From Apis mellifera (taxonomy: Eukaryota; Arthropoda; Insecta; Hymenoptera; Apidae), in contig NC_037638.1 in NCBI RefSeq assembly GCF_003254395.2, forward strand, positions 19,829,207-19,893,206: 64,000 bases of DNA, written 5' to 3'. The notes beneath the pieces are model-generated. The model was given only the letters and a program-made list of their open reading frames with translations, was not told the DNA's origin and did no database searches. Shown here piece by piece: positions 9,561 through 21,662 of this stretch. The translations under genes and the position numbers were made by a program. Position 1 is the stretch's first letter, and the number at the start of each line of letters is the position of its first letter.

Positions 9561-12180
9561 AGTTAATGTGTCTTTTCTCGAAATTCTCGAATCTCGACGA
9601 TATTTCAAGTCATCGCGTTACGTTACTCTACGATCTTTTCAACGTATATAAAAATTATATTCTCGAAACCGTTGCACCTACGATACATTTTCATTCGTTA
9701 TTCATATCCACGAAATACGAATGCGAAACAAGTTTCACTGTCGTTTCACCTGCCCCTTCTCGTTACTCGCGCCAAACGTTAAAACGATGGAGGCGAATAA
9801 CCCCGATAGTTTCCATTATTGAAACAGGCTGGCGCGCATCTGTTCCCTTGCCCTGAGGGACGATTATCCGCTACCTGCGTGTCTGTGGAGTACACGAAAG
9901 CGCGCGGTATCGGGAGAGAAACTCGTGGAGACATTTCGAGGCGTGTCATCCGTCTGTTCCGGCATCACTCGAAGTCTTGCCGTAGTAATACGCGGCGGAG
10001 GAACAAAGGTGGTGGCACGATAGCTCCACACCGATTGCCATTTCCAATATCATTCCCCCTCGCGTTGGACGGGGCATGTATATCCATTGGTAGCGCGTCG
10101 GGGAATTTGTCGTCCCTCTTACTTTCGCCCATCTCCCTTTTCGTTTTAGTAATCCACTTAATTTAATCCAGCACGCGAGCTCCATGTCGATGGCCCGTGT
10201 CTAGGAACCACGGTGAGTTTCTTTGGAATTCGACCGATTACCCGCCCTGCTCTGCAATTCTTTCCTTCTTCCCTCCGTGCTTATTCCCTTTGAACCGATC
10301 CTCCATGCCCAATGCATTATTCCACGTCCTTCCTCTCTACTCTTTCACGGGCTGACCTTTACACGCGAAATCGCGTTAACCAACGATCCATTTGTACCCC
10401 TCTGTGCGCCGCTATTCTCTCCCCCTTTTTCGATTTTCTTTTTTCCTTTCTTTTTTCACCGTCGCCGCACTTTGGAAGGTCGTGGTTCGTCTGGCATTTC
10501 GCGATAGGACAAAGCCTATATCTATATCGGAGAGAGAAAGAGGGATGGAATTGGAGGGAAGGAGAAAAACTCGACTCGTTTAATTGTTGTTCGAATCGCA
10601 TCGCATTTTCGCGGGGAGGGGCAATAAATTTGCTTGCGATGCGGGGATCTCGAGAGGCGTGTGCTGGCCTCGTTGTTTGATTTCGTCATCTGCGTACATA
10701 ATTAAGGGAGTGGCGCGTGAAATTATCGTGGAAGAAAGCTAGGACTTAATCCAGAGGTGTCAACCTAACGCATTCCCTCCCCCATTCTCGATTCCCAATA
10801 GCGGAGTGGTGGAGCTCGGTGGAGATGGAAATGGATGCATCGAGCGTCGATAAAATTTTGTCGTTGTTCCGCGCCACTCCTCCGCCATCCCTCTTTTACG
10901 ACTTTCTCCGTCCGTAGCGCGGGCACATATATTTGTCTCTATCTCTTCGGGGAGGCAGAATAGTTGAGAGAGATTATGGAAAAGCTATGTGCTCCGGAGA
11001 GAGATAACGGATGTTCGGCTGCAAGTTACGGAGCGAGAGGAGGAAGATAGAGGGATGCTGCTGCGAAATGATGAAAGAGAGTACGAAAGAGACAAAACGG
11101 ACGGCGAACTGGAGCGTGGTTGGGAGGAGGGGGGCGGAGAGGGGGGGGGAAGGAGAGGGGAATGGGGGAGAAGGGTCCGTTCTCGGGACGAGCCGGCCCA
11201 ATCCGGCTTTACCGTCTCATCATGCAAATTGTACGACTGTGGGATAAGTGAAGCAGTCGCTGCTACTCGTCCTCCACGCGTGTTACTCTTCTCTCGAGAA
11301 GAACGAAACTATCTACGATCGGTTGTAATAAACCTTGCCTGTTTGGAAAGTGATATGGACTTCTTAATTGGAAATGGGAGCTTTCCAAATTTCCAAGTTT
11401 TATTTATCTTTATCGCGTAAAATTTGTCATCGATTTATGTATATAGTACGCAGTATGCAAACGCAGTTTTCGAAAAATCAACATCGTGTATGTTTTCCGG
11501 TTTGAAACTTTGTATCAAGTTCTCTTCAAAGAACCAATTTCGACTCGAGAAGAGAATACGAAATGAAGATTTCAAAAATCCATTACTCACCGGTGCTTTA
11601 TTAATATCGGCGTGTACTACTCTACTCTCTCTCTCTCTCTCTTCAGCATCGACATTCGCTTAATTCGCTGTACGAAAACGCTGTACGAGAAAGAAATTCG
11701 ACATGTCCTCGCGTTTTGAGAGAGAAAGAAGAAAAAAGAAGAATAAAAAAAAAAGCAACGCGGTGGCCTGTTTGATATGAAACGAATACTTGAAGCGATG
11801 AGATGAGGTTAATCATCCTCTGTGGGATTTGGAGGGCAACGTTCACGATAAATTTAATCCGCGCGAAATCAAAACGTTGTGCGCGGACCCCCGTGTATTT
11901 TTTACGAGGGAAACGCGCGTTCCTGGTTAAAAGGTAACCAGGATTTTTTCGTTTCCCGTCTAGTGCGCATTTAAAAAGTTGGCCCAGAGTTTTGAATCAG
12001 CTCTTCCAGTTATGTTCTCGGTTATTTGGGAAATTAGCAACTCCGGGCTACCGGGTCTAAAGTCTATTCGGTTGGACGCCGTAATAAAAATATAGCGAGC
12101 GTGCACAAGAGCTTCACGAGCGAGTTCACGTTGCCATGGCCTGGACTACGCGTTGTTCCTGCTAAATTCTATCCGATCTC
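9561..12180. other. Non-coding sequence, mixed
   Basis: 10390-10460 is pyrimidine-rich. 11030-11180 is strongly purine-rich and includes a run of nine G near 11141. 11620-11642 is a short CT repeat, and 11715-11760 is A-rich. The remaining stretches (9600-10350, 10680-11000, 11860-12180) are complex but carry no recognisable gene, RNA or element. Confidence 0.5.
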
Positions 12181-15041
12181 TCTCTCTCTTTTTTTTTCCA
12201 AGGTCTTTTCTCTCCTCGTCCACCACCTCCGCTAACCGATTCCATTCTTTTCTCTCTCTCTTTTCCTTTTTCTTTTTCTTTTCCTCGCGGTTTTCTCCCC
12301 CTCCCTGTTTTCGACTTTAATCCCAGAAGCGAGGAGGAAATAGTGGCGCGTGTACTTAACGCTTTAAGAACGTGGCATCCGCGCTGCTGCGCTGTCTGGG
12401 CACGTGCGCCTCTTACGACCCCCTTCCCTCTATTCCCCCCATTTTCGTTTTCCTTCTTTTCCTGACCGTTGCGTGCGTCTCTTTCGTTCCTCCTTTATAC
12501 TCCTCGCTTTATACTCCAACTCTTTCCATCGCGATTCTCCTTACGATTGCCCCTTTAGGGTACGGCGAGTGGACGTCGAAAGGGTTGATCGATCGATCGG
12601 CGAACGACAGGAAAGAAAGGCAAGAGAGCACTTTATAAATACGGCCGTTTTAATAATAAAAAAAAATTGATGGGTAGCAGGAGATGAATTTGACGAGTGT
12701 CGTTAGCCGTTTAATTACCGTTGAATCATCGGCGTCACGCATCGAGAGTTTTCTCTCGTGGAAAATGGAATTTCGTTATATTCGTATCTTCGACGAATCG
12801 AAAGAGTCTGCGTTTTTTTTTTATAAGTCGTACACCGAGATCTATTCTATTATCATTAATTTTGTAATTTGACTCGTTTTTTTCTCCCCTCTTTTGATTC
12901 CTTTGTTCGAAAGCAACCGAAATACGATTTAATTAGTTGAATCGATGAAACGGACGTAAACCTCGCGCGTTTACTTTCTTTCTCGGGATCATCTCCCCCT
13001 CTCTTCGAATAATTATCGAGAAAATTCGAACGAGAGAAGGTAGAATTTTATGAATTAATTTGCGAGTGCAAAGGATTCGTGTGTTATTTCTGGGGTGGGC
13101 TTATGCTTTTGATTTATTATGTATCGTGAGTTAGCAAGAAGCTGACAGGATACAATTTCATAATTATTATCCCTGGAAGAGGTATAAAGAAATGGCCTTC
13201 CATTGGCTAATCCCGCGTTTCCACGGGGATACATTTCATTTCGTTGTATTTTTTTTTTTTTTATTTATTTGTTTTATCATAGTTTTCTCCTTCCCTTTTT
13301 CTTTTTTCCCTTCCTCCAGATGCATATTTATCCGCATCCGTTTTAAATTATTTCTTTCTTTCTTTTCTTTTCGCTACGTACATTTGAATTCGTTTTGTTT
13401 ATCATTGAAAAACACATTACGATCCGCGTCGCTTTATTAAATTTGCGAAATAAGAGGAAACCTTTGATCCCCCAACTATAATTTCCATCGAACCGTTGTA
13501 ATTTCGTTCAAGCTCCTATCCTATTCACAATTCGATCGCAAACTCTTGACAATAAATTCGGCCGGTTTATTGTTCGTCGAACGATGAGCGTAATCGAGTT
13601 AAACGGAATACAGTATTATCATTGTCCAAATACGCATCCCGGCTCTCGAATGCGCTGCGCGCGATGTATGTCATCTCTGCCAGCTTCGTTAAAAGAATAA
13701 CGAATCCTCTTCGTTCTTCTCGCGCGACTGGTATTTCAATACCAGAGATTTCGAAAATATCGATTCTTCTTTTCTCTCTCTCTCTCTCCTTTTATAAATA
13801 CAATTTAGATAAAGTTTCTTAAATTTTAGATCGGAGGAGATTAAATTTGACGATGACGCGATATTTCATAGCACGGAGAGCGTGTTAAACGAGGGAATAC
13901 TGTCGACACCACTCGGACAAAATACGACGTCGCGAGCCAATCAGTTATTCCATCGACGAACCGTCGTTACGAGCGTATCCAGCAACGGTTCGCGTTTGTT
14001 TCTGCACACACGTTATGTCGATGTAGCGTCAGTTTTATTGGCAATTTCAGAAATTGCGCCCGAGACGCGAGTGTCGTCCATTTTCTTTGCCGACAGATGT
14101 CTCCGATGAAACGAAGGCCGGACCAAATTCTCCTCGTTTTTTCTCGTTACGCGCGCTCTTTTTTCTCTCTTTCCCTTCCCTTCCCTTTTCAAACAGTCGG
14201 ACAGAGTTGGAACATAAGTTTCACTTTGTAACCATTTCGAATTGGAAACCGTTATACTGACTTATTGGTTCGTGATCCGTTTGGACACGTGGCAAAGGGA
14301 GAGGTGGAAAAAAAAAGGAAGAAAGAAAGGAAGAAAGAAAAAAAGAAAGAAAGAGGAAGGGAGGGGAAGAAAAGTGCAAGTTCGACCTCTCCCTTTGTCT
14401 TTCTTTCGCGGTACGCTCCGCCATCGGCGACGAGGATAATCGAAAGTCGAACGAAACCAGGCCAGACTCGCTCGCTGCCAAATCGTTCCCCGAATTTCTT
14501 CCCTTTCTCGTCTCCCCGTTTCCCCAGATCGAAGAAACTTGGTATTGTCCCGAGGAAAATGCCTCGAGGACGAGTTTTCGAATGAAAATCGGCCCCTCCC
14601 TACCTTCCCTCCCTCCATCTTCTCCTCCGCCGGAAAACATTTTTGGACGAGCGTTTAACGATTTAAATAATCGCACGAGAGAAAACTGCATAACTTTTTT
14701 TTCTCTCTCTCTCCCCTCGTTGTTTCGATTCGTTTTTCTCGCAATTAGAACAAGTTTGTTTGGATATTTTCATCGTCCCTTTTTTTCTTCTCTCCGTTTT
14801 ATTATTATTTTCTCTTTTCGTCTCGCTCACTTGTTTGTCCACGCTTTTGCCGTTTCCTTTTTCTCTTTTTTCCTTTTTCTCCCTCCCCTCCCCTGTCTAC
14901 AATTACCTTTTCCAACAGAGACGATTTACTCGCCCTTCCTTTTTTCTTTTTTTTTTTTCGTATTTTATTTCTCGACCGAGTTTTGGCAAGCGAGATTGAC
15001 GTTCGGCAATATTTTCGAGCAGATTTATCGCGCGCACACGG
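12181..15041. other. Non-coding sequence with extensive pyrimidine and purine tracts
   Basis: 12180-12310, 13240-13380 and 14580-14990 are C/T- or T-rich. A 69 nt pure purine run occupies 14306-14374. 13440-14110 is complex unique sequence. Hydrophobic Phe/Leu/Ser frames across the pyrimidine stretches are composition artefacts. Confidence 0.5.
14306..14374. repeat. 69 nt pure purine tract
   Basis: An unbroken G/A run built from GAAA and GGAA units. Such mirror-like purine runs can form triplex DNA in principle. Confidence 0.9.
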
Positions 15042-15079
15042 CCAATCACGTCAGCGAGCTTTAACGGTGCATATAAATA
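15042..15079 (+). promoter_or_regulatory. CCAAT, CRE-like and TATA motifs in promoter order
   Basis: CCAAT (15042-15046) is followed at once by CACGTCA (15047-15053, a CRE half-like word) and, 18 bp on, by a strong TATAAATA (15072-15079). A start site would be expected near 15103. ATG triplets at 15093 and 15097 open short unrecognised frames, so any transcript would probably be spliced or non-coding. The motifs are visible; promoter activity is inferred from their order and spacing only. Confidence 0.3.
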
Positions 15080-16381
15080 AAAAAGCTGTTAGTTGAATGA
15101 AAGATCGTCGAGGGAAGAGGGGAAGCTTTGTTATCGTTCGAAATTGCGTCGAGAAGTATCGTCTTGGAGGAGTGGATATTTTTCATTTTCCCTCCCTCCC
15201 CTTTGCGGATGTTGGGCGTTGCACGGACCAAACCTCTCCGTCCTTTTGCTCGAACAAATTGAACGAAGCAACGAGAGGACTCGGATAGTTGACCGATTTC
15301 TCTTTTTTCTTTCTTTCTTTCTTTTCATCCTCTTCTTCTTTTTTCCACTCCTCCCTTTTTCCCTCCCTTTCTCATCCACGGTGAGAAGAGTGGACTGGTT
15401 CCAGGTTGGGACCAGTTGTACCACCGACTCCGATGTACTCCGTTAATGGCGGTTACACACTCGAGGGTTGCGCCGGTGTACACGAAACTACATAGTTGGC
15501 CAGCCTCGGTGCATAATTATCAGTCTCCGAAGCACGCAGTGTGCTAATTACAGGATAAGGTATTAGTTCACGACGTCAGGCGTGTTAGGGTCGGTGTAAA
15601 TATTTGGCAAGGGCCGAGGTACCGGAGTGGGGCCAATGTCTCCTCCCTTTTTCCCTGGTCTCTCGTCTTTAAATCGCGAGAGAAATTGAATTTTCCTTCG
15701 TGATAAATAATACGATGGATCTCATTTCCTTTTTTCCCCATTTTTTTTTTTTTGGGAGGGAATTTTTATAGATTTTTTACACACCCCAGTCAGTATTGAT
15801 TGGAACAGAATTATTGTTTGTCGGGGAATTCTATATTTTTCCCTCTCTCTCGTTGTTTTTATTATTATGCGATTCATGCGTTTTTCTTTCTTCCTTTTTT
15901 TTTCCTCTCCTCCTCTCCCTTATTCGAATCTATCTCTCTCTTGAATCGAGCGAGTTTTTGGATCTTGATCGTCGGGTAGACGAAAGCGTAGACTCGGATG
16001 GAAAAAGTGAAATAGGACCGAATTAATCGAAGTTAAACACGGATTAATGGCATTTTTTGGGAAGGTTGGGAGCTCGACCCACGGCGAAACTACGTTTAAA
16101 TATTTGACTTTCGGCGTTGTCGGTGTCGATTGGATTTCGCTCGGCTCGCGCATCCGCGGCGAAAATTCGGCCTCGGCCCTCCGTATGCGCTTTTCAAACA
16201 CACGCGGGCCGCGTTCGTTTTCGAGCGCGTTTCCCATCACGATGGCTAAAGCCTTCAATGGAACATTTATCCGTCGATCGGTCGCCAAAATTTTCGTCAA
16301 AAGAAAGGAAGAGGCGTTTGGTCGGGGGGAGGGGAGGGTTTGGCCTTCTGCCCTTGGCTGCTCGATTGTCCGGTTACCAAC
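15080..16381. other. Non-coding sequence, pyrimidine-rich then complex
   Basis: 15300-15375 is a C/T-rich stretch. 15400-15640 is complex and carries TAAT cores (GTGCTAATTACAGG near 15541). 15740-15760 is T-rich and 15840-15950 is C/T-rich. 16030-16380 is CG-rich unique sequence, open on both strands but unrecognised. Confidence 0.45.
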
Positions 16382-16411
16382 CCATCCATCCATCCACCCG
16401 TCCGTCCATCG
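16382..16411. repeat. (CCAT/CCGT)n tetranucleotide repeat
   Basis: An imperfect tetranucleotide tract of CCAT and CCGT units, about seven copies. Confidence 0.85.
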
Positions 16412-16576
16412 CCGGTAGGCAAGCCAATTTGTCGGTTTTCCAACGCGCGGAAACGCGCGACCAATGCGCGTTCCCTTTTCGCCGAAATTTTCGGGTCGAA
16501 AATCGATTCGCTTGCCCGTCGAATAGCTAGCTGTGGTAGCGTCGCGGATGGAGAAGAGATGAGCGCGACGCGAATC

Positions 16577-16587
16577 CTATATAAGCG
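16577..16587 (+). promoter_or_regulatory. TATA-like motif CTATATAAGCG, second copy
   Basis: Identical over 11 nt to 8233-8243. Upstream sequence is CG-rich (GCGACGCG words). A start would fall near 16608, within unrecognised sequence. Confidence 0.2.
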
Positions 16588-18132
16588 AAAAAAGAGGAAC
16601 AATCGACGTGGTTTCCATCCACTTGCTTATCCACGTCGTGCACACGCGCGGGCCAAGGTGGTGGGGAAGGGTGGTGCACACGGTTACGTACATGTATGCC
16701 GTATAAACATATATTACGTTTCCCGAGTACGTTACCTGAATACCTGGGGTAAAAGTGATTCCGAGTCGCGCTCGTATTCCCGAGATTTTATATTCCGGAT
16801 GCACTCGAGTTTACAAATATCGACTACGAGGAAGCCGGTTTCTCTGGGCGCGAGAGAAATTTGCTGAAAAATCGTAGCATCCGGGAGAGGGGACGTTGCT
16901 CGTGCGCGGAATAATCTTGTCACGTGCCCGGAACACGATAATTTTTTTTCATTTAATCCGCGGATCGGACGACGATGCGTCGCGCGGATCTCTACGGATG
17001 AAATTAATCGAGCCGATACGCGAGGACGATCTCGCGGAAAACTCCTCTTCTTGCTCGATTTTCGAACTTGAAAATCTGTATAATACACGATATTCCGCGA
17101 ATAACGGATAAAAATAATCGCACCGCAGGGTATCCCGCGAGTACTCGAGCGGATATTTAATGCCTCGGTGTACGGTCTACTTTTTCTCACCGGTCCATAA
17201 AATTTTCATAGCGCTGTAACGCACGGATTCTCGTTCCTTTCACCCGGAAAGGAGGAATGGGCGTTGTAAGTGGCGCGTGCATTCACCAATCGTTCCCCGA
17301 ACTTGTTCCCCCGTCACCCTCGTGAATTAATCCCGATTAAAACCGGCTAACGATGGAACGATCCGGTCGCGACGAAACTTTGTAGCCTCTGACGGAAGTT
17401 TTTTTGTAGTCGAAACTAATAACGGCTGATATTAGCGTTTTTTTTCTTTTTTTTTTTTTTAGGTCGCGATAATTCAAATTTAAGGGATGTAATTCAACCA
17501 CCCCCTTCAAACGTTGCCGCGTTTTCCCCAGAAAGTGTTAACACTCGGGAACTCGTGTTGGGGATGGGAAAATGTTTTGACAAAAATTGGAATGGCTTTT
17601 GGCACGAGACGAAATATTTTCAACAATGCTTGAAAAAACACTCCGTCCGCCATGTTTATTTGATAAGTTACAACTATTATTCATAAAGCAAAAACCATCG
17701 AACTTTTTCACTCCCATAAAAAGACAATGCGAGCGAACAAGTTCTCGTCAACAAGTTTCCATTCTTATCGAAATTTTTCCATCTCCTTTTTTTTTTTTTT
17801 TTTTACACGCGTTCCATTGCAATATAATTCCATATCTCGGCAATAACGATACATTGTGTATTATGATATTCCTTCCTTTTTTTTTTAATCGTCAAAATAA
17901 ATAAATCGATCGAAAGAAAAGAGATCGGATTATCGATCGTCCCGGATTATCTCTTAATTAATAAATAAACGCGTGACGACGCAAGACTACTTTTCGACAC
18001 ACATACACACACGAATAACCACGATCGATACCCATTAGTCGTCGAAATAAATGCTTGGAGCAACGGGGATACACGCGTATACCGATTTACCGCCACTTTA
18101 AAATTATTGGCTTATGGGAGGCGCACTAGGTC
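16588..18132. other. Non-coding sequence, no recognised feature
   Basis: 16600-17400 is complex and CG-rich. 17438-17460 and 17787-17804 are T runs (the latter 18 T). 17580-17990 is AT-rich with no element-like ends seen. Nothing coding is recognised on either strand. Confidence 0.5.
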
Positions 18133-18144
18133 GATGACGTCACC
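18133..18144. promoter_or_regulatory. Palindromic CRE (TGACGTCA)
   Basis: GATGACGTCACC contains a full consensus cAMP-response/bZIP site in a complex, low-repeat stretch that also holds an ATTAATTAA word near 18179. Occupancy is unknown. Confidence 0.35.
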
Positions 18145-18224
18145 TACCCGATATACACACACTCTCGACCGCGGACACATTAATTAAAGCGTACATTTCT
18201 TATCTGACCGTGCACGTAATGCAT

Positions 18225-18240
18225 GTTGGTCGCGACCAAC
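18225..18240. repeat. Perfect 16 bp palindrome
   Basis: GTTGGTCGCGACCAAC is its own reverse complement without spacer, which suits a dimeric DNA-binding protein site more than an RNA stem. It lies about 80 bp from the CRE. Confidence 0.7.
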
Positions 18241-18416
18241 TTCTCTCCTCCACCGGCCTCTAAAAGGAATGATACGGGCCGCGTTGGGTAGCCCGCGTGG
18301 CGGCGCGAACGCGAGCCGGGCGAAACGACGTTACTTTAATAAGCTCTAATTATATACAGTTTTTCCCTTCGAAGGAAGGAGAGATAACGCTTAAGCAGGT
18401 CGAGTATAAATGTTAC

Positions 18417-18432
18417 GTGTGTGTGTGTGTGT
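18417..18432. repeat. (GT)8 microsatellite
   Basis: A short GT run directly before the hairpin at 18437-18459. Confidence 0.85.
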
Positions 18433-18436
18433 ACGT

Positions 18437-18459
18437 GCGTGTACACACATTGTACACGC
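18437..18459. repeat. 9 bp inverted repeat with 5 nt loop
   Basis: GCGTGTACA and TGTACACGC flank CACAT. It is a perfect stem of alternating purine/pyrimidine character next to a GT run. Confidence 0.65.
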
Positions 18460-20045
18460 CGAGCGGAATTTCTCCCCGCGAGTTAATTGGACCGCTAATC
18501 TTTGAACCGATTACGAACCACGCGTAAGTATTTTTTTTTAAATCCACCGATTTAAGAGATTTCTACGCACGAAAAAAAATTATTTATCGTCGAAAGTTTC
18601 CATCGATGATCGAAATTTAAATCGTCTCGATGGGAAGAAGAAGAAGAAGAATATACGGAATCGTAGTTTCGTCTACTATTCTTTACGATATAATCGAATC
18701 TCAGGCTTATAATTTCACGTATGCTTGAATTTACAACGAGTATCAAAATCACGTTCATATCACGTTTCACGCAAGGGGGAAGGGAGTAAGGGTAAATCCT
18801 AATCGTGCAGCAAATACAGGCGCATCCGAAGTTGTACTCGCCGTTCGATTCTGATGGCTTACAAGTTGCGAGAGATCGATGCACCGTGGTCCTTCCTGCT
18901 GGGAACACGGGAATGTCAACGTTTGCTCCATCTGTTAGGATCGCCGCTATCCTCCGGTGGTGTACCCGTTTCGCGATTTCCAGTGTCCATGCAACTGCAC
19001 GAAAACTATCCGCTCCCAACTAGCCCAGACTTGTATATCTCTCGCTAGAACAAATTCGGGTTAATCCTCTTGTTCCGTTATTTAGATGCCTCCCCCGCTT
19101 TTTCTCCATTGCTCGCGAATAAAACGATCGAGGCCAAGAACGGAAGCCTTTTTTTCTCTTTGCTCGATCATCTCCTTCAATTTGGAAAACGCGACACGTT
19201 TTCTCCAGTTTTTAGAAGTTCTCTCTCCTTATTCTCCTACACATTTTTTTCTAAATCTTTTCTTGTTCGAGTACGTTGGTACTCTCGAATCCGTCGCTCT
19301 CGAGGTCGCTTCGATGGAAAAAGTCGCGTGCGTGGAAAGTTGACCTGGGTGAGGGAGGAGAGGGGAGGGGATAGGTTTGCGCGTCACGCGCTTTATCACG
19401 AAGATAGTTTTCGAGAGCATCGTTATTTCCACCCCGATCAACCCCGATTTTTTTTCACCGGCTTTCCCAGATTTCCCATTGGGAAAATTTCTCGCCTCGC
19501 ATCATCCCCGTTATATTCGAAATGATGGAAAATGGTGGAAAATCGGGGATAGATACATGGATGAAGCGGGGGATGCGCGGTAATGGGCGGAGTGTTTTTC
19601 GAATGATTGTCGGCACGGTACAACTAGCCCGTGCTTTTCAATCCCGGCAGGAGGAGGAGGAGGTGGAGGAGGAAGGAAAGATCCGCTTTCGAGGATGAAA
19701 CGCGACACAACCCTTTGCCTTCTTCCCTTTCCCACGTTTTTTTCAACCGTGTCCGCATCGCTGATTTATTCCACCTACTTTTCAAAATAAACGCGTCTCT
19801 CCGTAACCCTCCGCCTTTTATTTCCATCCCCCTCCTCTTTCCCTTTTTCCTTTTCGCTTTGCTTCTCCACCTTCTCTGTTTTGCCTTGGCGCAACCCTCC
19901 CTCTTTATCGGAAGGGACTCTCCCTTCTTTTCCACGCGTGGTTTTTCTACACGCCGGAGGAATGCGATTCGATGCGCGTGAATTAACGTTTAATTAACTC
20001 TCTATTTTAATGAATTTCGCACGTTGACGAACTCGTTCTTTCATT
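18460..20045. other. Non-coding sequence
   Basis: 18800-19025 is complex and open on both strands without a recognisable motif. 19640-19675 is a GGA-rich imperfect repeat. 19790-19900 is pyrimidine-rich. No gene seen. Confidence 0.5.
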
Positions 20046-20086
20046 TTATATATATGTATATATATGTATGTATATGTATATATGTA
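20046..20086. repeat. Imperfect (TA)n/(TG)n microsatellite
   Basis: Alternating TATATG and TATG units over 41 bp. Confidence 0.9.
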
Positions 20087-21643
20087 GTGATTCAACTAGG
20101 CGTGACAAAGGGTGCGCGACGGGCTTGTACGGTTACGCGTCAATGGTTTTTTGCCGGCCCCCATTGTCGACACGATGCGTAGACATTCGGTTCGATCGCC
20201 TACTCGTGGCCTGTTGAAGCCAGCACGCATCGCAGTTCGATTAATAATTCAATTACAGTGCGAGCTAATTACCAGACATTGCCGTTCAACCGTGTTGTTC
20301 CCCGTGCGACTCGATACCGAATACGGTGATAATTGTACTGCGAGAAACAATTGTTTTCGACGGTCGGGAAACACCCCCCCTCCGATTCTTCCTCCACGGA
20401 GAACTTCTTCCGCCGTTCTCAATTACCCAGCCGAGTTTTCGAATCGAACCCTCGAAACTTCATCCCCTGTTATATTATGTATAAATGGGTCGTCCTGTAT
20501 TTATTTTTTTTCTCCACGATGTACATTCGATACGACGAAAACTGGATTAATAATTTGATGAATCACTCGAATGCGGGATAACGTTGCGAAATTATCGTTG
20601 CGATGCAATTGTTACAATTCGTAGGGGATAATTGTACAGTTTGGTTAAGGTGGAAAAAATATGGAATACGCAATTGTTCGCGTTACGCTCGAAGCAACGG
20701 GCTTTAATGTTAATTAACTAGACGCGTGTCAGTGGTCTCGAATTTCTTCCATTCTCGTTGGCCGAAGGCGCAATATTGTTTCGATCGGGTAGGTGTTTCG
20801 ATATCATCGCCTACCGCGAACGGAATCGATCGAGCCCCGGTATTCGGAAAACCGGTTCCCCTCCCCCGTCCAAAGTAGCGGTAGCCTGCAAATGGAATTG
20901 GCTTCGGCGAATGGAAATTGATTAGCGGACACATACACCCCTCTCTCGCTCCCTCCTGATCATTTTTCCTCGAGGAAATTAACCGCGTCCTCTTGGAACT
21001 TTGGAACGGGGACGAATAATAAATTTCTTCCGATGCGTCCGATTGGATTCGTGGAAGAGGCGGCGGGTAGTATTCGATCGTCGGGGTAATCTCTCCCCGC
21101 GGGAGAGGTTTGAAGGAGAGGAGTCAGGATTTTCGAAACGAATTAAAAAGCAGGGAAAATTATATCGGACGAGGGAGCGCATCGGGAGAGCGTTTCGAAC
21201 AATTTCTCGTTTTCGCCTAACCCAACCTAACGAAAGTTGGAGAAGTCGAGGAATTGGGTCAGTCGAGTCGAAAAAGAGCGGCGGTGGCGGGTAAGGGGGC
21301 AGGAAATAAGGGTGCTAGGGTTTGCACGTGAGAAGACTGGAAGAAGGAGCATCGGTGATGGTGGGGAGGGAGGAGCGACACAGCTGCGCTGGCAACATCT
21401 CGTGGCGCAAAGTTGTGCGGCTGCAGCTGCATTCGACAAACTTTCGCGTATTTCATTTCGTTCCCTTTCCCGTCATTGATCCTTTACACGCTCTCGCGCG
21501 CCCCTTCTCCCTTCTTCTTCCTCCTCCTCTTCCTCCTCCTCCTCCTCGATGCGATCTCGCCTGATCAACGGTAATATATCGTATCGGTTCCTCGATACCG
21601 GGGATCAAGTCCTGAATTTCGAAATGGGATCATCGAACCTCCC
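20087..21643. other. Non-coding sequence with a complex island
   Basis: 20100-20345 is free of tracts and has clustered AATTA/TAAT cores around 20240-20275, a texture seen in developmental enhancers. A hairpin CTCTCCC/GGGAGAG with a 3 nt loop lies at 21091-21107. CCTAACCCAACCTAAC-like words near 21218 are not telomeric repeats. 21485-21548 is C/T-rich and ends in a TCC repeat. Confidence 0.45.
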
Positions 21644-21662
21644 TATATATATATATATATAT
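21644..21662. repeat. (TA)n microsatellite
   Basis: A short perfect AT run. Confidence 0.9.

Noticed and set aside
18552..19023. Frames open on both strands as a conserved exon
   Set aside because: Peptides on both strands look reasonable in composition but match nothing I recognise. No clear splice borders.
20440..20460. Minus-strand box B-like word (GGTTCGATTCG)
   Set aside because: No box A or stems in the expected positions.
21215..21235. CCTAACCCAACCTAAC as interstitial insect telomere repeat (TTAGG)n
   Set aside because: Only three imperfect units and no array.
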